Source of the DNA: Raphanus sativus
Lineage: Eukaryota; Streptophyta; Magnoliopsida; Brassicales; Brassicaceae
Length of the DNA: 64,000 nt
NCBI RefSeq assembly: GCF_000801105.2
Contig: NW_026615404.1
Span: forward strand, 1-64,000
Direction of reading: 5' to 3'
In this document: piece by piece, positions 33,174-50,737 of the stretch
Layout: the number at the start of each line of letters is the position of its first letter
Numbering within the stretch: the stretch's first letter is position 1
Notes under the pieces: model-generated
Told to the model about the DNA's origin: nothing
The model's database searches: none
The model's input: only the letters and a program-made list of their open reading frames with translations
Translations under genes and position numbers: made by a program

Positions 33174-35518
33174 ATGGTGAAGGCACGTACCGTGGGTGTG
33201 GGAATGGACTATTCTCCGACGAGCAAATCGGCTCTTCGGTGGACGGCGGAGAATCTCCTTGACGATGGAGACACCATCATCTTGATTCATGTTCAACCCC
33301 AAAACGCTGAGCACACCCGCAAAATCCTCTTTGAGGAAACCGGTTCACGTATGTGTATAATTACTATATTTTCATATTTTTAGAAAAAAAAAATCCTAGT
33401 TTACTTGTGATCACTTAAAATAATTATTATCTAATTACTGCAGCGTTGATTCCTCTGGAGGAATTTAGAGAGGTTAATTTCTCTAAACAGTATGGACTTG
33501 CTTATGATCCGGAGGTTCTTGATGTTCTTGATACTCTCTCTAGGGCAAAGAAGGTATTTTAATATTACAACTACTATTTTTTTGGTTATCGTTTCAGTTT
33601 TTTTGTGTTTGTTTCTTTAAATGTTTTTTTTCTTATTTAAAGGTGAAGGTGGTGGCAAAAGTGTATTGGGGAGATCCAAGAGAGAAAACTTTGCGATGCC
33701 GTCGAAAATCTAAAACTCGATTCCATTATTCTTGGCAGTCGAGGCTTGGGTCCTCTCAAAAGGTAATCCATTCTTCTTCTTGTAGCTTGAATTGGTTTCC
33801 GATTTTCATTATATAGAGGAAGTAGAAACCTATAAACTAAGAACTGAATCTGCTTTTTTCTGGTGTAGTTGATTTGATTTATATTTTAATTAATAGTTAC
33901 TTCCTTTACTGTTTTTTTTTCAGAATATATGTTTTTTTGAAACTTTTGTGTTTTTGTTTTCCTTGGTGTCTGCTGGCTCTTTTTAGGTAATCTCTATAAT
34001 ATTATTTGAGAAGTCAGTTTCTTATGTGTCGCGCTCACGTTAATTCCCACGATGGTTGATTACACGAATACCCTTAATGAATTAATCATATCTATACCAA
34101 ATTATCATTACTAAAAATTGTTTAGTTTCCTTTTTATTAATAAAGCTTTAATTATCCTTTTTATTATAGTTTATTTATTTTATCAACCCATATATAATAA
34201 AAGGAAATATCTACAAAATATATAGATTTTTTAATACAAAAACGAATTTTTTTTTCTTAATTTATATTTTCCCTAAAAACATAAATAAAAAAGTGAATAT
34301 CTAATAATTTTCAAAATATATAGGTGTATATATATAATTTACAAAATAAAATAGTTAAGATAATTTTTAAGAAAACATATTTTATGATGATTATTTTTTT
34401 GATTAAATGATTTAAAGAAAATTAATTTCAAACAATGTAAAGTGATCATCTAATATCATTAAGAAAATTTATAAATTAAAATTAAAATTTTACCTAATTT
34501 TCATTGATAAAATTATAAAATGTATTCGCAATTCTAAACAAGTTATGATTTACCAATTATTAGGAATTAGTTGTCTTATAAATATTCATATATATACATG
34601 AATTTTCAAATATTTTAAAATATGTTCATGAATGTAACTACAACATTTTCTGTGTGTTTCTATCTTTAAAAAAATAAACTTACCAAATTTTATAAGATTT
34701 ATAAAATGTATTAGAAATATAAAAGGATGAACGGGTCTAAATTAAGCTAAAAATAGTAATCCAATTATAATCTTATTAAAGTTAAAAAAAATAGTTGTTC
34801 AATTTGAAATAATAGATGCGAAAACATACCCACAATGAAAACTTGAACTGTCCAAATATTAAGTTTGAAATAAGATACCTAATTAAGATGAAAACATATG
34901 TATTAACAATTATTATGATTTGATTATTTTATAAGTATTTATTCCCGTGCATGAGCACGGGAGAATCACCTAGTACTGATTATATTAAAATCCTAGAAAA
35001 GTTTAAGTGATTATAACCGAAGACGGTAAAAGAAACAAAAAAAAATTCATTAAAACATAAGATAAAAATGTTAAAGAGAGAGACGTGCTCGAAGTAAATG
35101 AACCCGTAGATAAAGTTCACTTGTGTCTCTGAAAACTTTAGCTTCAAGGAGCTTGAGATAGTTGAAATAGACATTGATATGCTAATTGAAAGGATTTGGA
35201 AGAGGGGTGAAAAAGCCAACTTTCATTGATCAATTTTTAGTGGTTTTGGTTTTGTTTTCATTTGGTTTAGCACTCTTTGATTTTATTAACCGGACTAAAA
35301 TGATCGAGCATATCTTTATATCCATACATACATGAATACACGAAAGAGGTTCGTATTCGCACATAATTATTTACTACAGAAAACAAGGATTCGGTACTGG
35401 CTAATGAGTAATGAGTACCTTTTCATGTTTTTTTTTGTGTAGGATGTTGCTGGGTAGTGTGAGCAACCATGTGGTGACAAATGCAACATGTCCAGTCACG
35501 GTTGTTAAAGCCAATTAA
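33174..35518 (+). pseudogene. HRU1: Universal stress protein (hypoxia-responsive USP), frameshifted
   Basis: Four exons: 33174-33348, 33444-33553, 33643-33762 and 35443-35518. The intact family protein is about 160 residues and binds ATP; Arabidopsis HRU1 (At3g03270) links hypoxia to ROP2/RBOHD ROS signalling. Exons 1, 2 and 4 read cleanly (MVKARTVGVGMDYSPTSK; LIPLEEFREVN; LLGSVSNHVVTNATCPVTVV). Exon 3 is 120 bp, whereas the phases of the flanking exons require 119: there is an extra A in the GAGAAAAC run at about 33691-33698. From there the family sequence (DAVENLKLDSIILGSRGLG) is in the +1 frame, so translation loses the ATP loop. The last intron also carries a 983-bp Helitron. All splice sites are intact. 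Either a recent pseudogene or a one-base sequence error. Confidence 0.8.
33991..34973 (+). mobile_element. Helitron in HRU1 intron 3
   Basis: Starts TCTCTATAATATTATTTGAG after a host A and ends with the hairpin CCCGTGC-ATGA-GCACGGG (34944-34961), 8 bp before CTAG and a host T. 983 bp, AT-rich inside, no open frame of note. Confidence 0.7.
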
Positions 35519-37850
35519 AGTCTATTGTTCTTTAAAATTTGGAAACAGCGTGTGGAATGTGTGCACTGGTTTCGACTTGTATGTTGTATCCATACATTAG
35601 TCTTTCAATAAACTAAAGCTAAATGAAATCTGTAGTTATCAATTGTCACTTTTGTTTTATAAAAAACATGAAAAACAGCACATAATAAATTTTTGATTAG
35701 CGAAATTAGTAGGAAACCCAACATGCAAATGTAGAACACAATGGGCCGTCCACACATTCCACACGCTGTACGTGCCACCAGTCAATAAAGCCGGTCTGGC
35801 GGAGCGGTTACGGAACTATTTATTTTCTAACCATCCATTTCAAAAGCTTTGTTTTATGGTGTTATCATGTAAATTGTCTTTATTACTCCTAAAAATTGGT
35901 CCATTAAAAAAAACGGCAAACTGTAATGTTCTTCAATGAGGGAATGTTAAATTATTGGTAGCCACGTGTTAGAGGTATCTGAGTGTAGACGTATTCGAAC
36001 TTAGTTTGCTAACAATGCTGGAACGCCATGCTATCATCCGACCACTAACATGTGGTTAAATTGGTCTATTAATTGATAAGTTCGAAACCTATGATGGTAT
36101 CCATAACTGATTCTGGTTTGACATTCATTAAATGGTTTTCTAGAAAACTTTTCAAAACATATGTAATTTTATGGTTCAATAAGGTTTAACCATCTGACCA
36201 AATCGCTCGATGGAATTTGATGTTGGCTAAATAAAAAAAGTAAAACGTTGTAGTGTTATTTTGGATGTAAACAAACTATATCGAAACAAATATTAATTTG
36301 ATGGTCCAAACATGATTTTGATGAATTCAATCTAAAAATATATCTGATGGTCAAGATGTGTAATATTTGAATATGGGAAAATCCATTAAGTCAATTTTTA
36401 TAAAGAAATCGAATATTCGACGAATATTCGAATAATGTGTGTTTGATCTTGACTAATCCAAATATAGATTGATAGTTTGGATATACGCAAAAAGAAATAC
36501 AAGATTTCAACCTTAAACATCTCAAGTTATATCGTGGACCGAATCAGAATAGATCTCAATAGTAATCTAGTGCGATGATGAATTAATGATTAGCATAAGA
36601 TTTTTAACTTAAATATAATAACACATAGCTAATAAACCTTCAAATTTAATCGACAAATACAAAATACAAAATTAAATAATATAGCTAGTAATTTTTTTCT
36701 TTGATTTTAATTCAGTATAAATTAAATTATACAAATACAAAATTAAATAATACAAAATTTGTTTTTGTATTTTATTATAATTAAAAAATACAAAATTAAA
36801 TAATACTAAATTAGATTATAAAAATATATTAGTAATAAAAATATATAATATAATTACATATTTTTTATTTTAGTTCAATATAATTTTTCCTATCACGAAA
36901 TTATTTTGAATTTTAATAAAAAGCTCCTATGTTAATAATATTTATGGAATGATTTTTGTATATATTTTACTTACACAAATAGCGAACCACTAATTAGTTT
37001 GGGCTAAGAATAAGAATATTTGTAAATTTTTATATGATTCGTTATTTCGTTTATTTCAAATAAAAAATAGATATCTTTAATTTTACAATACAAAAATATA
37101 TTAATATGCAATATCCATAAAAAGAAAGAAAATAATAAATAATAATATAACATATATTCAGTCTCATCCGCTATATACATATATTTAAAAAATTATATAT
37201 GTGAATTATATAACTATTGTATTTTATGTAAGTTTAAAATATTTTATTTATTAAATTGATTTGTTTGATTTGTTTTTAAAAATAAATATTTTATAATACG
37301 ATATTGTTATTTCATATTTTTAACTTTTCATTCAATTTTTAAATTGTACGGATTGAATGTCCAATTTAACATGTAAGAATTTCGCATATCCGAATACCAA
37401 ATATCTCGATAGTTACAAATCATATCAGATTGAATAATTGATTGTTCGGATGAAACATATTGGATAACAAATACAGACAAAAATCTGGATTTTTGAATGC
37501 TTCCATATATATATATATATTGGTTCACCTCGGAACATTGTACACAAGAAAAACACTATAGTATATATCTCTAATACATATCTGAATATAAGAAATTTTA
37601 AAAATACCTTTTTTTAGTACCCATTCTAATAGTAAGACATATTTGAATTGAAGAAATTTAAGAAATACCTTTTTAGTATCCACTCTAATATTAATATCTA
37701 TATTTCCCTTTTATTTCCATGTTATGTACTTCATGTATATTTTTTCATAAGCGTTGGACTACCTTTTCCATATAAATGCTCTCTAATTAACCAAAAAAAA
37801 ACACAGCATTGTTACGGACGCAAATCCACTTCTCCTTTGTGAAGAACAAA
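35519..37850. other. Spacer HRU1 / HDG8
   Basis: Extremely AT-rich from about 36600 to 37700, with (AT)n near 37508-37520. It holds HRU1 3' sequence, the inverted repeat above, a palindromic TCGAATATTCG cluster at about 36410-36431, and the HDG8 promoter. No gene supported. Confidence 0.5.
35545..35769. repeat. 19-bp perfect inverted repeat in HRU1 3' flank
   Basis: ACAGCGTGTGGAATGTGTG at 35545-35563 and its exact reverse complement at 35751-35769, 187 bp apart. The first arm is 26 bp after the HRU1 stop. Flanking bases do not extend the pairing. Confidence 0.7.
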
Positions 37851-40800
37851 ATGGATTATGATGGTGATGGAAGTCCAGACAACGAACAGTATACTTCAAT
37901 GAACCTCATGTCAAAAGAGAAAAAGATTTATCATCGTCACTCTCCTCAACAGATTCAGAAACTAGAAGCGTAAATCTACTTATCAATCTTCATTAGTTTT
38001 GATTTTTTTTTGACTTTTTAATCACTGATTTTTATTTTTTTTTAATGAAGTTATTTCGAAGAATGTCCTCATCCAAACGAATCACAAAGACAAAAGTTAT
38101 GCAATGAGTTGAACCTCGAGATAGACCAAGTCAAATTTTGGTTCCAGAACAAAAGAACTCAAAGCAAAGTAAACCATCTTAGCAAATCCTTTATATTCGA
38201 TCTTAAACTATTTTTTTTATTAATACATTTTCAATTGGCTATAGGCTCAAGATGAGAGAAATTCAAACATATGTCTTCGTGCTGAAAATGAAAGGATCCG
38301 ATGTGAGAATGCTGCGATGAAGGAGGCTTTAAAAAATGTGACTTGTCCGCCTTGTGGTGGTCCTCTTTTTGGTAGTGATGAACGCGAACATAATGTCCAT
38401 AAGCTGCGTTCAGAGAAGGTTCTCCTCAAAGCGGAGGTAATCATTCGATTTCATTTCTCTAAACCAACACATATATCAATATTAGAATTTTGTGATATTT
38501 TTGTTTGATCCATCATCATATTATTCATGCTGATTTATGAAATAAAATGGTGTCTATCTCTATTCGAAAATGATGATAACATAACTTAAAAATTAGATAC
38601 TAGTATGTTGAATATGATTACACGTATTAGATTAGTAGTAAACTATTGGTTATATGATGTATATATTTATTTATGTATCAACGATTGTTCAATATAATGA
38701 TTTTCTAAATTCTACTTATTAGCGAGAAAATGTATTTTCATAAAACAAAGTAGACCATTATAATAGTTAAAGAAATTGAAGTAATATATCATGAAAATGC
38801 CATTTTTTTGTTTCTAACTGATAATCCGTACTAATACATATATATTTTTTAAAAATTAGTGTGACAACATGAAGGCAGCCGTGAACAATTATCAACAAAT
38901 CATGTTGGACTCGCTCACTTCTGTTCAAAGGCAGCAAACCTTTGAAACTCTGACCTCATACGGAATGAATCCATACAATCCCTTCAACCAACCTAGCTCC
39001 TCAGAATCTCATACCATCCAACCACAACTACTATCCCAAATGGATATACCGCAACTGTCTGAAACTGCGGCGATTGCGGTTGAAGAGCTTAAGCAGTTAT
39101 TTACAGATGATGCTCTTTGGGTTATGTCGTCTATCGATGGAACATATATGATTGATCAAGAGAGCTATGAGAAGTTCTCTCAGTCAATCAAACATTTGAG
39201 GAACTTAAGTGCTCGCGTCGAGTCTTCTAAAGATGTCACAGTGGTTCCTATAGAGGCAACACGCTTGATTGAAATGTTCTTAGATACGGTATGTATTCAA
39301 TTATGCAAAATAAATACTAGGATTATATTAATTAGTTGAAAATTAACTGCCGCATTTGCATATCATATCTGTTTTCAATATGACTTCTCAAACTTTATAT
39401 TGTACATATTTGTCTATATCAATTAGAAAACCATTTTAACCGGACATTTCTTCTTCTTTTTGCAATTTTCACATAGTTTAAATATGTTTTGGAAAAAATG
39501 TTTCCCCCTAGTGGTGGACGTATTATAGACAACTGTGATTTGGACATTTTTATTGTAGGATAAATGGAAAATGCTTTTTCCAACGATCGTGAACAACGCC
39601 ACGACGATTCGTACGCTCGGATCCGAGCTTTCGACAAAAGAAAACTGCAATGTCTTGCAAGTGGTAAGAAGTATTTTCACTGTGGAACTTAAAAACATTA
39701 TCAATCAAATTAGTTATGTTATCTAACATTGTCCTACTATAAAATCTGATTGGATCTTAATATATGTGATATATTTTTCTGGATGCTTATAGATATCGGA
39801 GCAGCTACACATATTGTCGCCATTAGTGCCACCAAGGGAGTTTATGATCGTTAGATGCTGCCAACAAATCAGTGACGGGCTCTGGATTATTGCTGATGTG
39901 TCACACAACATCGTTAACTCTGACCGAGTCAGTCCATCTTGTTATAAACGTCCTTCTGGTTGTCTCATCCGAGCCTTGTCCAATGCTAAGACTCAGGTGT
40001 CAATTGCCTCGATCGATCTCAACATGCAATCCGTATAAATGTATACATTATATATCTTATTTGATGTTATTAAAATATTCAGGTAACGTGGATAGAGCAT
40101 GTGGAAGTGGACCATACACCCGATACACATCGGATGTATCGAGAGCTTGCAAGTGGCAGTTCAGGCTATGGAGCTAGGCGTTGGATCGTCACCCTTGAGA
40201 GAATGTGTGAGAGAATGGCTCTCTCATCCATCCCAATCATGCCGCCTACTGACTGGAGTGAAAGTATGTTTCATGTATTCTTAAATTTACTAATATATAT
40301 ATATATATATTTTCTTCCTTATATATAATCAATATTTGTGATACTGGAAAAAAATCTAACATTTTTTTTCAAAGAAATTTTGACTTAACATTATAATGTA
40401 GATAATTTGTAGTATTTTAATTCCTCTTTTTTTTTAAACAATTTTAATTCTTTTCTACATTATAATCCTAGCTAGGAAATGCAGCTGTACTGTCTGAAAC
40501 TATATGCTTACATGAGGTAATAGGTCAGGAGGTTGCATACCTAAATTCTTGCATTAGTCATTTAAGTTTGGTTGTAGCATATATACTTAATCTCTTTAAT
40601 ACATATGTTATTCGCTAAAAGATGAAAGATAAAGACAGTAACTGGACCTTTAGTCAAAAAAACTTAAATATTTAGTGACATTAGTTCTTAGCGATAAATA
40701 TATAATGTTTTGGCAGCTATACCGACAGTGGAAGGAAGAAAGAGTGTGATGAAAATAGGGGAAAGAATGTTGAAGATCTTCAACGAAATGCTGATCATGT

Positions 40801-41782
40801 CCGGGAAAGTTGAGTTCCCGCAGCAATCAAAATGTGGAGTCAGAATTTCGATCCGGATGAACATGGAAGCTGGTCAACCTCCCGGTTTAGTTGCCAGTGC
40901 TGCATCTTGTCTCTCAATCTCTCGCACTCCTTTGCAAGTCTTCAACTGCCTGAGAAGCAACAGCATCCGTCACAAGGTTTTCTTTCCTTTACCTGCATGC
41001 GTTATATCGACACATATATAGTATATACGAGTACGATGATGGACCATTAGTGAACGTAATATCTAGTAGATTAGTATTATATGCTATTATCCCAAAAATA
41101 AACATAGATACTGAAGGTTTAATTCTAACTCACATGTTTGTCTTGAGTCACGTCTTAATACAACAAACCACGTTTGCATGCAAACAGTGGGACGCTCTTT
41201 GCCATGAAAACGTAATCACTGAGACCGCTCACATTGCCACCGGATCAAGTGAAACAAACTACATCAACCTACTCCAGGTACATACAATTCCTGAACTGTC
41301 TCTTAATATATAAATAAATTAATCTTTGGTTGTTATATACATAACTCATCTAATAATCTTGACTTGTATTTGATTATATACAATACCAGCATACACTAGC
41401 CGGGGATATTGGAAAAAATATGGAACAAGAACCAGACAAGAAGATGATGCTGCTGCAAGAGTGTTACATGGACGCATTAGGAGGTATGATAGTGTACGCT
41501 CCTCTCGACATGGCTCTAATGAGCATTGCTGCCTCTGGGAAAGTCGACCCTTTGAAAATTCCAATCCTTCCTTCTGGCTTCACCATCTCAAGCGACAACA
41601 GCGGAGGATCCATGGCGAGTGAGAACGGTGGAACTGTACTCACGTTGGCTTTTCAGATCCTTATTACTGATAAAAACAGTAAGATCAAAAATGTGACGGA
41701 GAATTCAGTGGACAGTGTGAGTAGATTGATCAGTAAAACTGTTCAACGCATCAAGAGCTTGTTCAATTGTCCTCCTGAGTGA
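37851..41782 (+). CDS. HDG8: HD-ZIP class IV homeodomain START transcription factor
   Basis: Ten exons (37851-37969, 38051-38168, 38245-38436, 38860-39288, 39559-39663, 39793-39996, 40083-40263, 40717-40976, 41188-41277, 41390-41782) encode 696 residues, the HDG8 length. The start at 37851 gives [16 protein letters not shown]. The homeodomain occupies about residues 30-85 ([28 protein letters not shown] is helix 3). A zipper-loop-zipper follows, with the CPPCGG loop cysteines near residue 115-120 typical of class IV. The START domain runs from about 190 to 420 ([33 protein letters not shown]). The C-terminal START-associated region includes [13 protein letters not shown]. Class IV HD-ZIPs bind L1-box DNA and act in epidermis. 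All borders GT-AG; intact. Position and similarity fit At3g03260. Confidence 0.92.
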
Positions 41783-42475
41783 GTGAGAGAATATTCTCTA
41801 GAGGATTCTTTTTTGTTCTTTTTTTTTCTTTTGGTTTTGAGAGAATATACTCTTTTGTTTTATTTATGCTTTTGTCTGAGATATTTTTATTTAATGGTGG
41901 ATTTTGGATGATTTCTATTGCTTATGAGATTTTTCAAGGACATGATTTTTATGGATTTTTAAGTATTTTTTTATTGTTTGGGCCTTTTGGTTGGTTATAA
42001 TAATTTTCCCATAAAATGTTTAAAACTCAGAAATAAAACATTTTTTGTACAGTTAACTCAATTTTTAAAACTCAGTAATTTTGTAAAATTCTCTGTTTAG
42101 TCAAAATAATAGAAGAATTTTTTTTGGAGTAATATGAAAGTCTAAAAAAAGCAAGAATAATATTTGTTACATTAGTAAAACAAAAAAAACATCTAAAAAA
42201 ACTAGTGAAAAAGCTAGAGAAATGGAAATAAAGTTGACGGTAGAGAAAAAAAACGTAGAAACCGGAGGGACATGCAAATAAACACGTGTATATTTGTAAT
42301 TGGTCAAGAGAAGAAAATGTGTATATATATATTTGCGGTAATGACACGCATCGTCACTTCATCACCACTACTCCTCCCAAACTCCCAATTCGCATATATA
42401 CACACTCAATCTCTGCGTTCCAATCTCCATCATCATCATCTACAATCTTCTCAAGCTCTAAATCGATAATCGACG
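41783..42475. other. HDG8 3' flank and UGP1 promoter
   Basis: T-rich HDG8 3' UTR, then an AT-rich part with a TATATATA sequence at about 42321-42331, about 150 bp before the UGP1 start, and CAT/CA-rich leader sequence. No other gene. Confidence 0.5.
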
Positions 42476-46625
<4,150 letters not shown>

Positions 46626-47200
46626 ATAAGAAGAATCCGAAGTCTTCTTCCCTTTCTCATGGAAGCCACATCTTGTTCTTCGGTATCAAAAGAGTCAACC
46701 AGATCGTTTGTGAAAGAATAATAAATGCTTTTTGCAGTTTAGCAAAGTCTTTTCCACCATGGACTTTCATTACTTCTACTTTTTAAATTCTCCCGAACAT
46801 AATTACAATCAAGTTTGAGTGTATTCTGGTTCTTTCTACAAGTCATTTTTGTTTTCTTTCTGATTCTGCTTATTTAATTCCACACTCATGCTCTTGATTG
46901 AATTAAAAAGTGATTAAAATTTAATGTTTTAAAAATTTACATTTGCTTAACCAATAGTAAGATAAATAAATTATTTATTAAATTAAAATATTTAACAATT
47001 AATATTAACACTAAATAGCTATAAATTACATTGAAATCTTAAAAATAATATTCTTTGTGTAATAAGAATAGAATGTCATGATGAACTCTTTGTAACATTT
47101 TATAAATTCAAAATAATCAGTCAAGTATGTAATATGCGCATCATGAATGCAAATGTATACAGAAATTTAAAATTTACATCCTTAAACCTCATACAATGTA

Positions 47201-47883
47201 TCTATCTTATTAAAACAGAAACATTCCGTTGGACCTAACATTTATTTTGTAAGTTTTTAAATTAAATACACTTTTATAGTTTATAGTTAAACATACATTA
47301 AATCACTAATGTTCATTTCTTTATACTACTATCTATGTTTCCAAACAATATACTTATTTTTTATACTACTATCAATGTTTCCAAAACAATATACTTATTT
47401 CTTTATACTACTATCAATGTTTCCAAACAATATATTTTTATATTACTATCAATGTTTCCAAATAATACAATAATTAATCTTAGTTATTTTATATCTATCA
47501 TTTTCTCTTAAATTTTTGTAAAAACGTCATAATTTCATAAATTACAAATAGTGAACTTTAAAATTCGATTATTAGATTGCAAATATGAAACTATTACAAT
47601 TTAAATCTAATTAGATTACATATCGGTCATCCATCAGTTCAATCGGTTAGTCTCGGGTTTTAGTGATTTTTTAGTATGAATATTTTAAAAACATGAATTG
47701 AATTGCCAGATCTCCGGATTAACCAGTATAATCACAATCGGGTTGATTTTAAAAAATACTGATTTAAATGTAAAAATATTTTAAATACACACTCTTTAAA
47801 AATTACCAAAATATTTGTTAAATTATTAGTGAAATTTTTCATCGTAAAATATTCCGCGCTTCAAAAGCGCGGGTCAAATCTAG
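47201..47883 (+). mobile_element. Helitron, 683 bp
   Basis: Begins TCTATCTTATTAAAACAGAA after a host A; ends with hairpin CCGCGCTT-CAA-AAGCGCGG (47854-47872), then CTAG and a host T. No coding sequence. It includes a four-fold tandem repeat (47324-47465). Confidence 0.75.
47324..47465. repeat. Tandem repeat, four imperfect units of ~35-48 bp
   Basis: Units begin TACTACTATC(A/T)ATGTTTCC and continue into an AATATACTTATTT stretch; the last units are shortened. Lies inside the Helitron. Confidence 0.8.
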
Positions 47884-48071
47884 TAATATCTTATGACATT
47901 TAGAAACAAATCCTCTTTTTTTTTGGTCTAGTAGGCTACTGGTCAAAGAGTCATTTGATATGTCAAATTTTGTTTTTCAGGCATATACAAAGTTGTAGAT
48001 AAATGTCAATTATATTGTCGGCAAAAGGAACACCAATTGTATCCATACACATACATTCATGTACCCGTTCT

Positions 48072-48571
48072 TAGCCCATGTACAATGGTTATTCAACACT
48101 CTTCACTTCATCTTTTAATATTTTATATCATTTTTTTTCCAACTCATCGCTAAACATATATTCAACTCATATTCACTACAATGATTTTTGTTGAATAAAA
48201 CATTTTATTTTACTAATTAATAATTATTTTTATCTCCAAATAGATAAACTTAGTATCTATATTAAAATGATAAATTTTCATATAAGAAATAAAAATAAAT
48301 ATATAATTTATAATAAAATTATTAACTTTAAATAACTAAGAGAATATGAAAATATCAAAAAATTTAAAATGTGATATGTGTCGTCGATAGTCTTCACTTT
48401 CTACTTATTAAACATATTGAATCTTTTCAACACCAATTAAGCCACATCATCAAATTTTACTTTTCAATACCTCTATTATAATGATTCAACTGTTAATCTT
48501 TTATTCAACTGTTGAATATTTTTGTTCAACTGTTGAATCTTTTATTCAACACCTACATTGTCCATAGTCTA
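48072..48571. mobile_element. MITE-like inverted-repeat element
   Basis: Left end TAGCCCATGTACAATGG and right end CATTGTCCATAGTCTA are imperfect inverted copies sharing ACAATG and the outer TAG. The right interior repeats TTCAACTGTTGAAT several times. No coding capacity. Confidence 0.45.
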
Positions 48572-49183
48572 AGTTGTAATGTAACAAAACACATAAATTA
48601 CATTTAATAATAATAAATTGCTTTTTTGTTTCTTAAATATATTTTTTTGAGAAATTCTTTTGATGCTTTTCTATGACCTAAGTGCATGCGCTTAGTTAGA
48701 TATTAGCTATGTATCATGCTGATTAATATATTTATGCTAAATAATATTTGATCATTATTTATGAAGATAAATCTTATTTCTTTTTTTTTGATAAAGATAA
48801 TATCTTTCTTTCCTTTCTGTTCAAATCTAAAAGCGCGTAAGTTGCATTTCCTTAGAATTTGTTTAATTTGTTGCCTTTGACTCATTGTCAGTATATAAAG
48901 TATCGGTAAGAAGCTTTGGCCAGAGATATCGCCGCTGACGATTTCATATTATATAGGCATCTCTCAAATCAACAGGTCACGCATATATCATTTTTAAGTT
49001 TTCCTTCATTTCCCTGAAGAACTTTTATTAATTTTTTGGGAACTTACAATATGATGAAGATTGATCACCATGCTAGTGCCATATGATGTTCTAAAAATGA
49101 AACTATCAGTGTATCAATATTATGTTCTAAGCATCTAATTAAAGTATTATAATCTTCCTTTCTTTTGTAACACAGGTAAAGCA

Positions 49184-50638
49184 ATGTTGCTTCTAGTTCT
49201 CGTTGTCGGTTTATTATGCTATCATGTCTACAAATCCATACAACCACCGCCACCAATTCCGCTGCCGGAGAATGTTTCTGAGATATGTCCAAGAGTTAAG
49301 CTCAATGATGGGAGATATTTAGCCTACAGAGAATTAGGGTTTCCCAAAAATAAAGCCAAAAATAAAATAATCATCGTCCATGGTTTTGGGCGTTCCAAGT
49401 TAGTAGATTTAAAAATCACACAGGTATGTACTTGTACCAGAGAATAAATTAGTGATTTACATATTCAAATAAGGAGAAATGATTTTCTTATATCATAATA
49501 CAATCCTCATATGGGTCTTAATGGCTTCTAGGAAATGATTGAGGAATTCGAGGTATACTTCTTGCTCTTCGATAGAGCTGGATATGGAGAAAGCGATGCT
49601 CATCCATCACGAACAGTAAAAACGGATACATACGACATCGAAGAACTCGCCGACAAATTGCAAATTGGTCCAAAGTTCCATGTCTTAGGAATGTCACTCG
49701 GGGCTTATCCAGTTTACGGCTGTCTCAAATACATTCCTCATAGGTATGTATAGCGTACATTATATATCATCAGTCTCTTAAAAGTAATATCTAAAACTAT
49801 ATTTATCGAAAGTAAAACTACGTACCTATGTTATATATATGTGAGTTTACATAAATACTAACCGCCATAGTTATTTATTTTGTATTAATTATAAGACATG
49901 ACTAGAAATCTAGAATATGTTGGATTCATAAACTTAAAAACGTAGACACTCGAGATTATATAATTTATACTAATGTGAATTCTCTAACAATAGGTTAAGT
50001 GGAGCAACGTTGGTGGCTCCATTACTGAATTTTTGGTGGAGTCGTATGCCTCAAACCCTATTGAGTGCAGCGCTCAAGAAATTACCAATTCAGAACCAAT
50101 GGACATTTCGAGTTGCACACTACCTTCCTTGGTTGCTATATTGGTGGTTGACACAGAAATGGTTTTCACCGCTTAGTCCAAATCCCAGAGAAACTATGAC
50201 CGAGCGCGACATAGAACTCGCGGACAAGGACACAAAAAACTCTTATATTAAGGTAAGCATGTATAGACTGATTACTAAATTATATTATAAGTTTGTGTAG
50301 TTGTAGCTAGATTCATCATATGTAGCTATTACTTTTATGTGTTCCAGGAATCCGCTCTACGACAAGGCGAATATGTGAGCACGCACCGAGACATCATTGC
50401 GTCTTTCGAGAATTGGGAGTTTGATCCAACCGAATTGCTCAATCCGTTTTCAGATGGTAACGAAGGGTCGGTTCACATGTGGTGTGCACTCGAAGACAAA
50501 CAAATTTGGCGTGAGGCTTTAATCTATATATGTGATAAGCTGCCATGGATAAAGCTTCATCAAGTCCCAGAAGCTGGACATCTTATGATCCATGAGAAGC
50601 AGCATTTTGAAGATATTATCAAAACCGCTTGTAGTTGA
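49184..50638 (+). CDS. Alpha/beta hydrolase, copy A of a tandem pair
   Basis: Four exons (49184-49423, 49532-49743, 49994-50252, 50348-50638) encode 333 residues. The N-terminus MLLLVLVVGLLCYHVYKSI is a membrane anchor, followed by a Pro-rich linker. The alpha/beta-hydrolase fold shows the oxyanion turn IIIVHGFG, FDRAGYGESD, the nucleophile elbow GMSLGA with Ser at about residue 135, a late Asp in CALEDK and the catalytic His in EAGHLMIH. Substrate unknown; relatives at At3g03230-At3g03240 are annotated only as superfamily members. The exon lengths are identical to copy B at 53116, 3.9 kb away, showing recent tandem duplication. Start chosen at the ATG beginning the hydrophobic anchor; intron just upstream is possible (CACAG before 49177). 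Confidence 0.88.
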
Positions 50639-50737
50639 ATGGTAAAACCCTCAATAGTTAATCATGAATCGATCAGACAAAATATCCAGTATGTTTGATA
50701 TGACATATTTTTATTAAATAAAAGTGAATTGGTGCAC

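Larger units (their letters stand above)
46626..49183. other. Spacer UGP1 / hydrolase A
   Basis: UGP1 3' UTR (AATAAT at about 46719), then a Helitron (47201-47883), a MITE-like element (48072-48571) and the promoter/leader of hydrolase A. A possible untranslated first exon of the hydrolase may lie near 48900-48970. No other gene. Confidence 0.5.

Noticed and set aside
35797..35807. TGGCGGAGCGG resembling a tRNA/SINE A box
   Set aside because: No B box at proper spacing and no cloverleaf could be drawn; the nearest TTCGAA is about 180 bp away.
36405..36435. Palindromic TCGAATATTCG cluster as an operator or CRISPR-like repeat
   Set aside because: Only a local AT-rich palindrome in plant spacer DNA; no spaced repeats.
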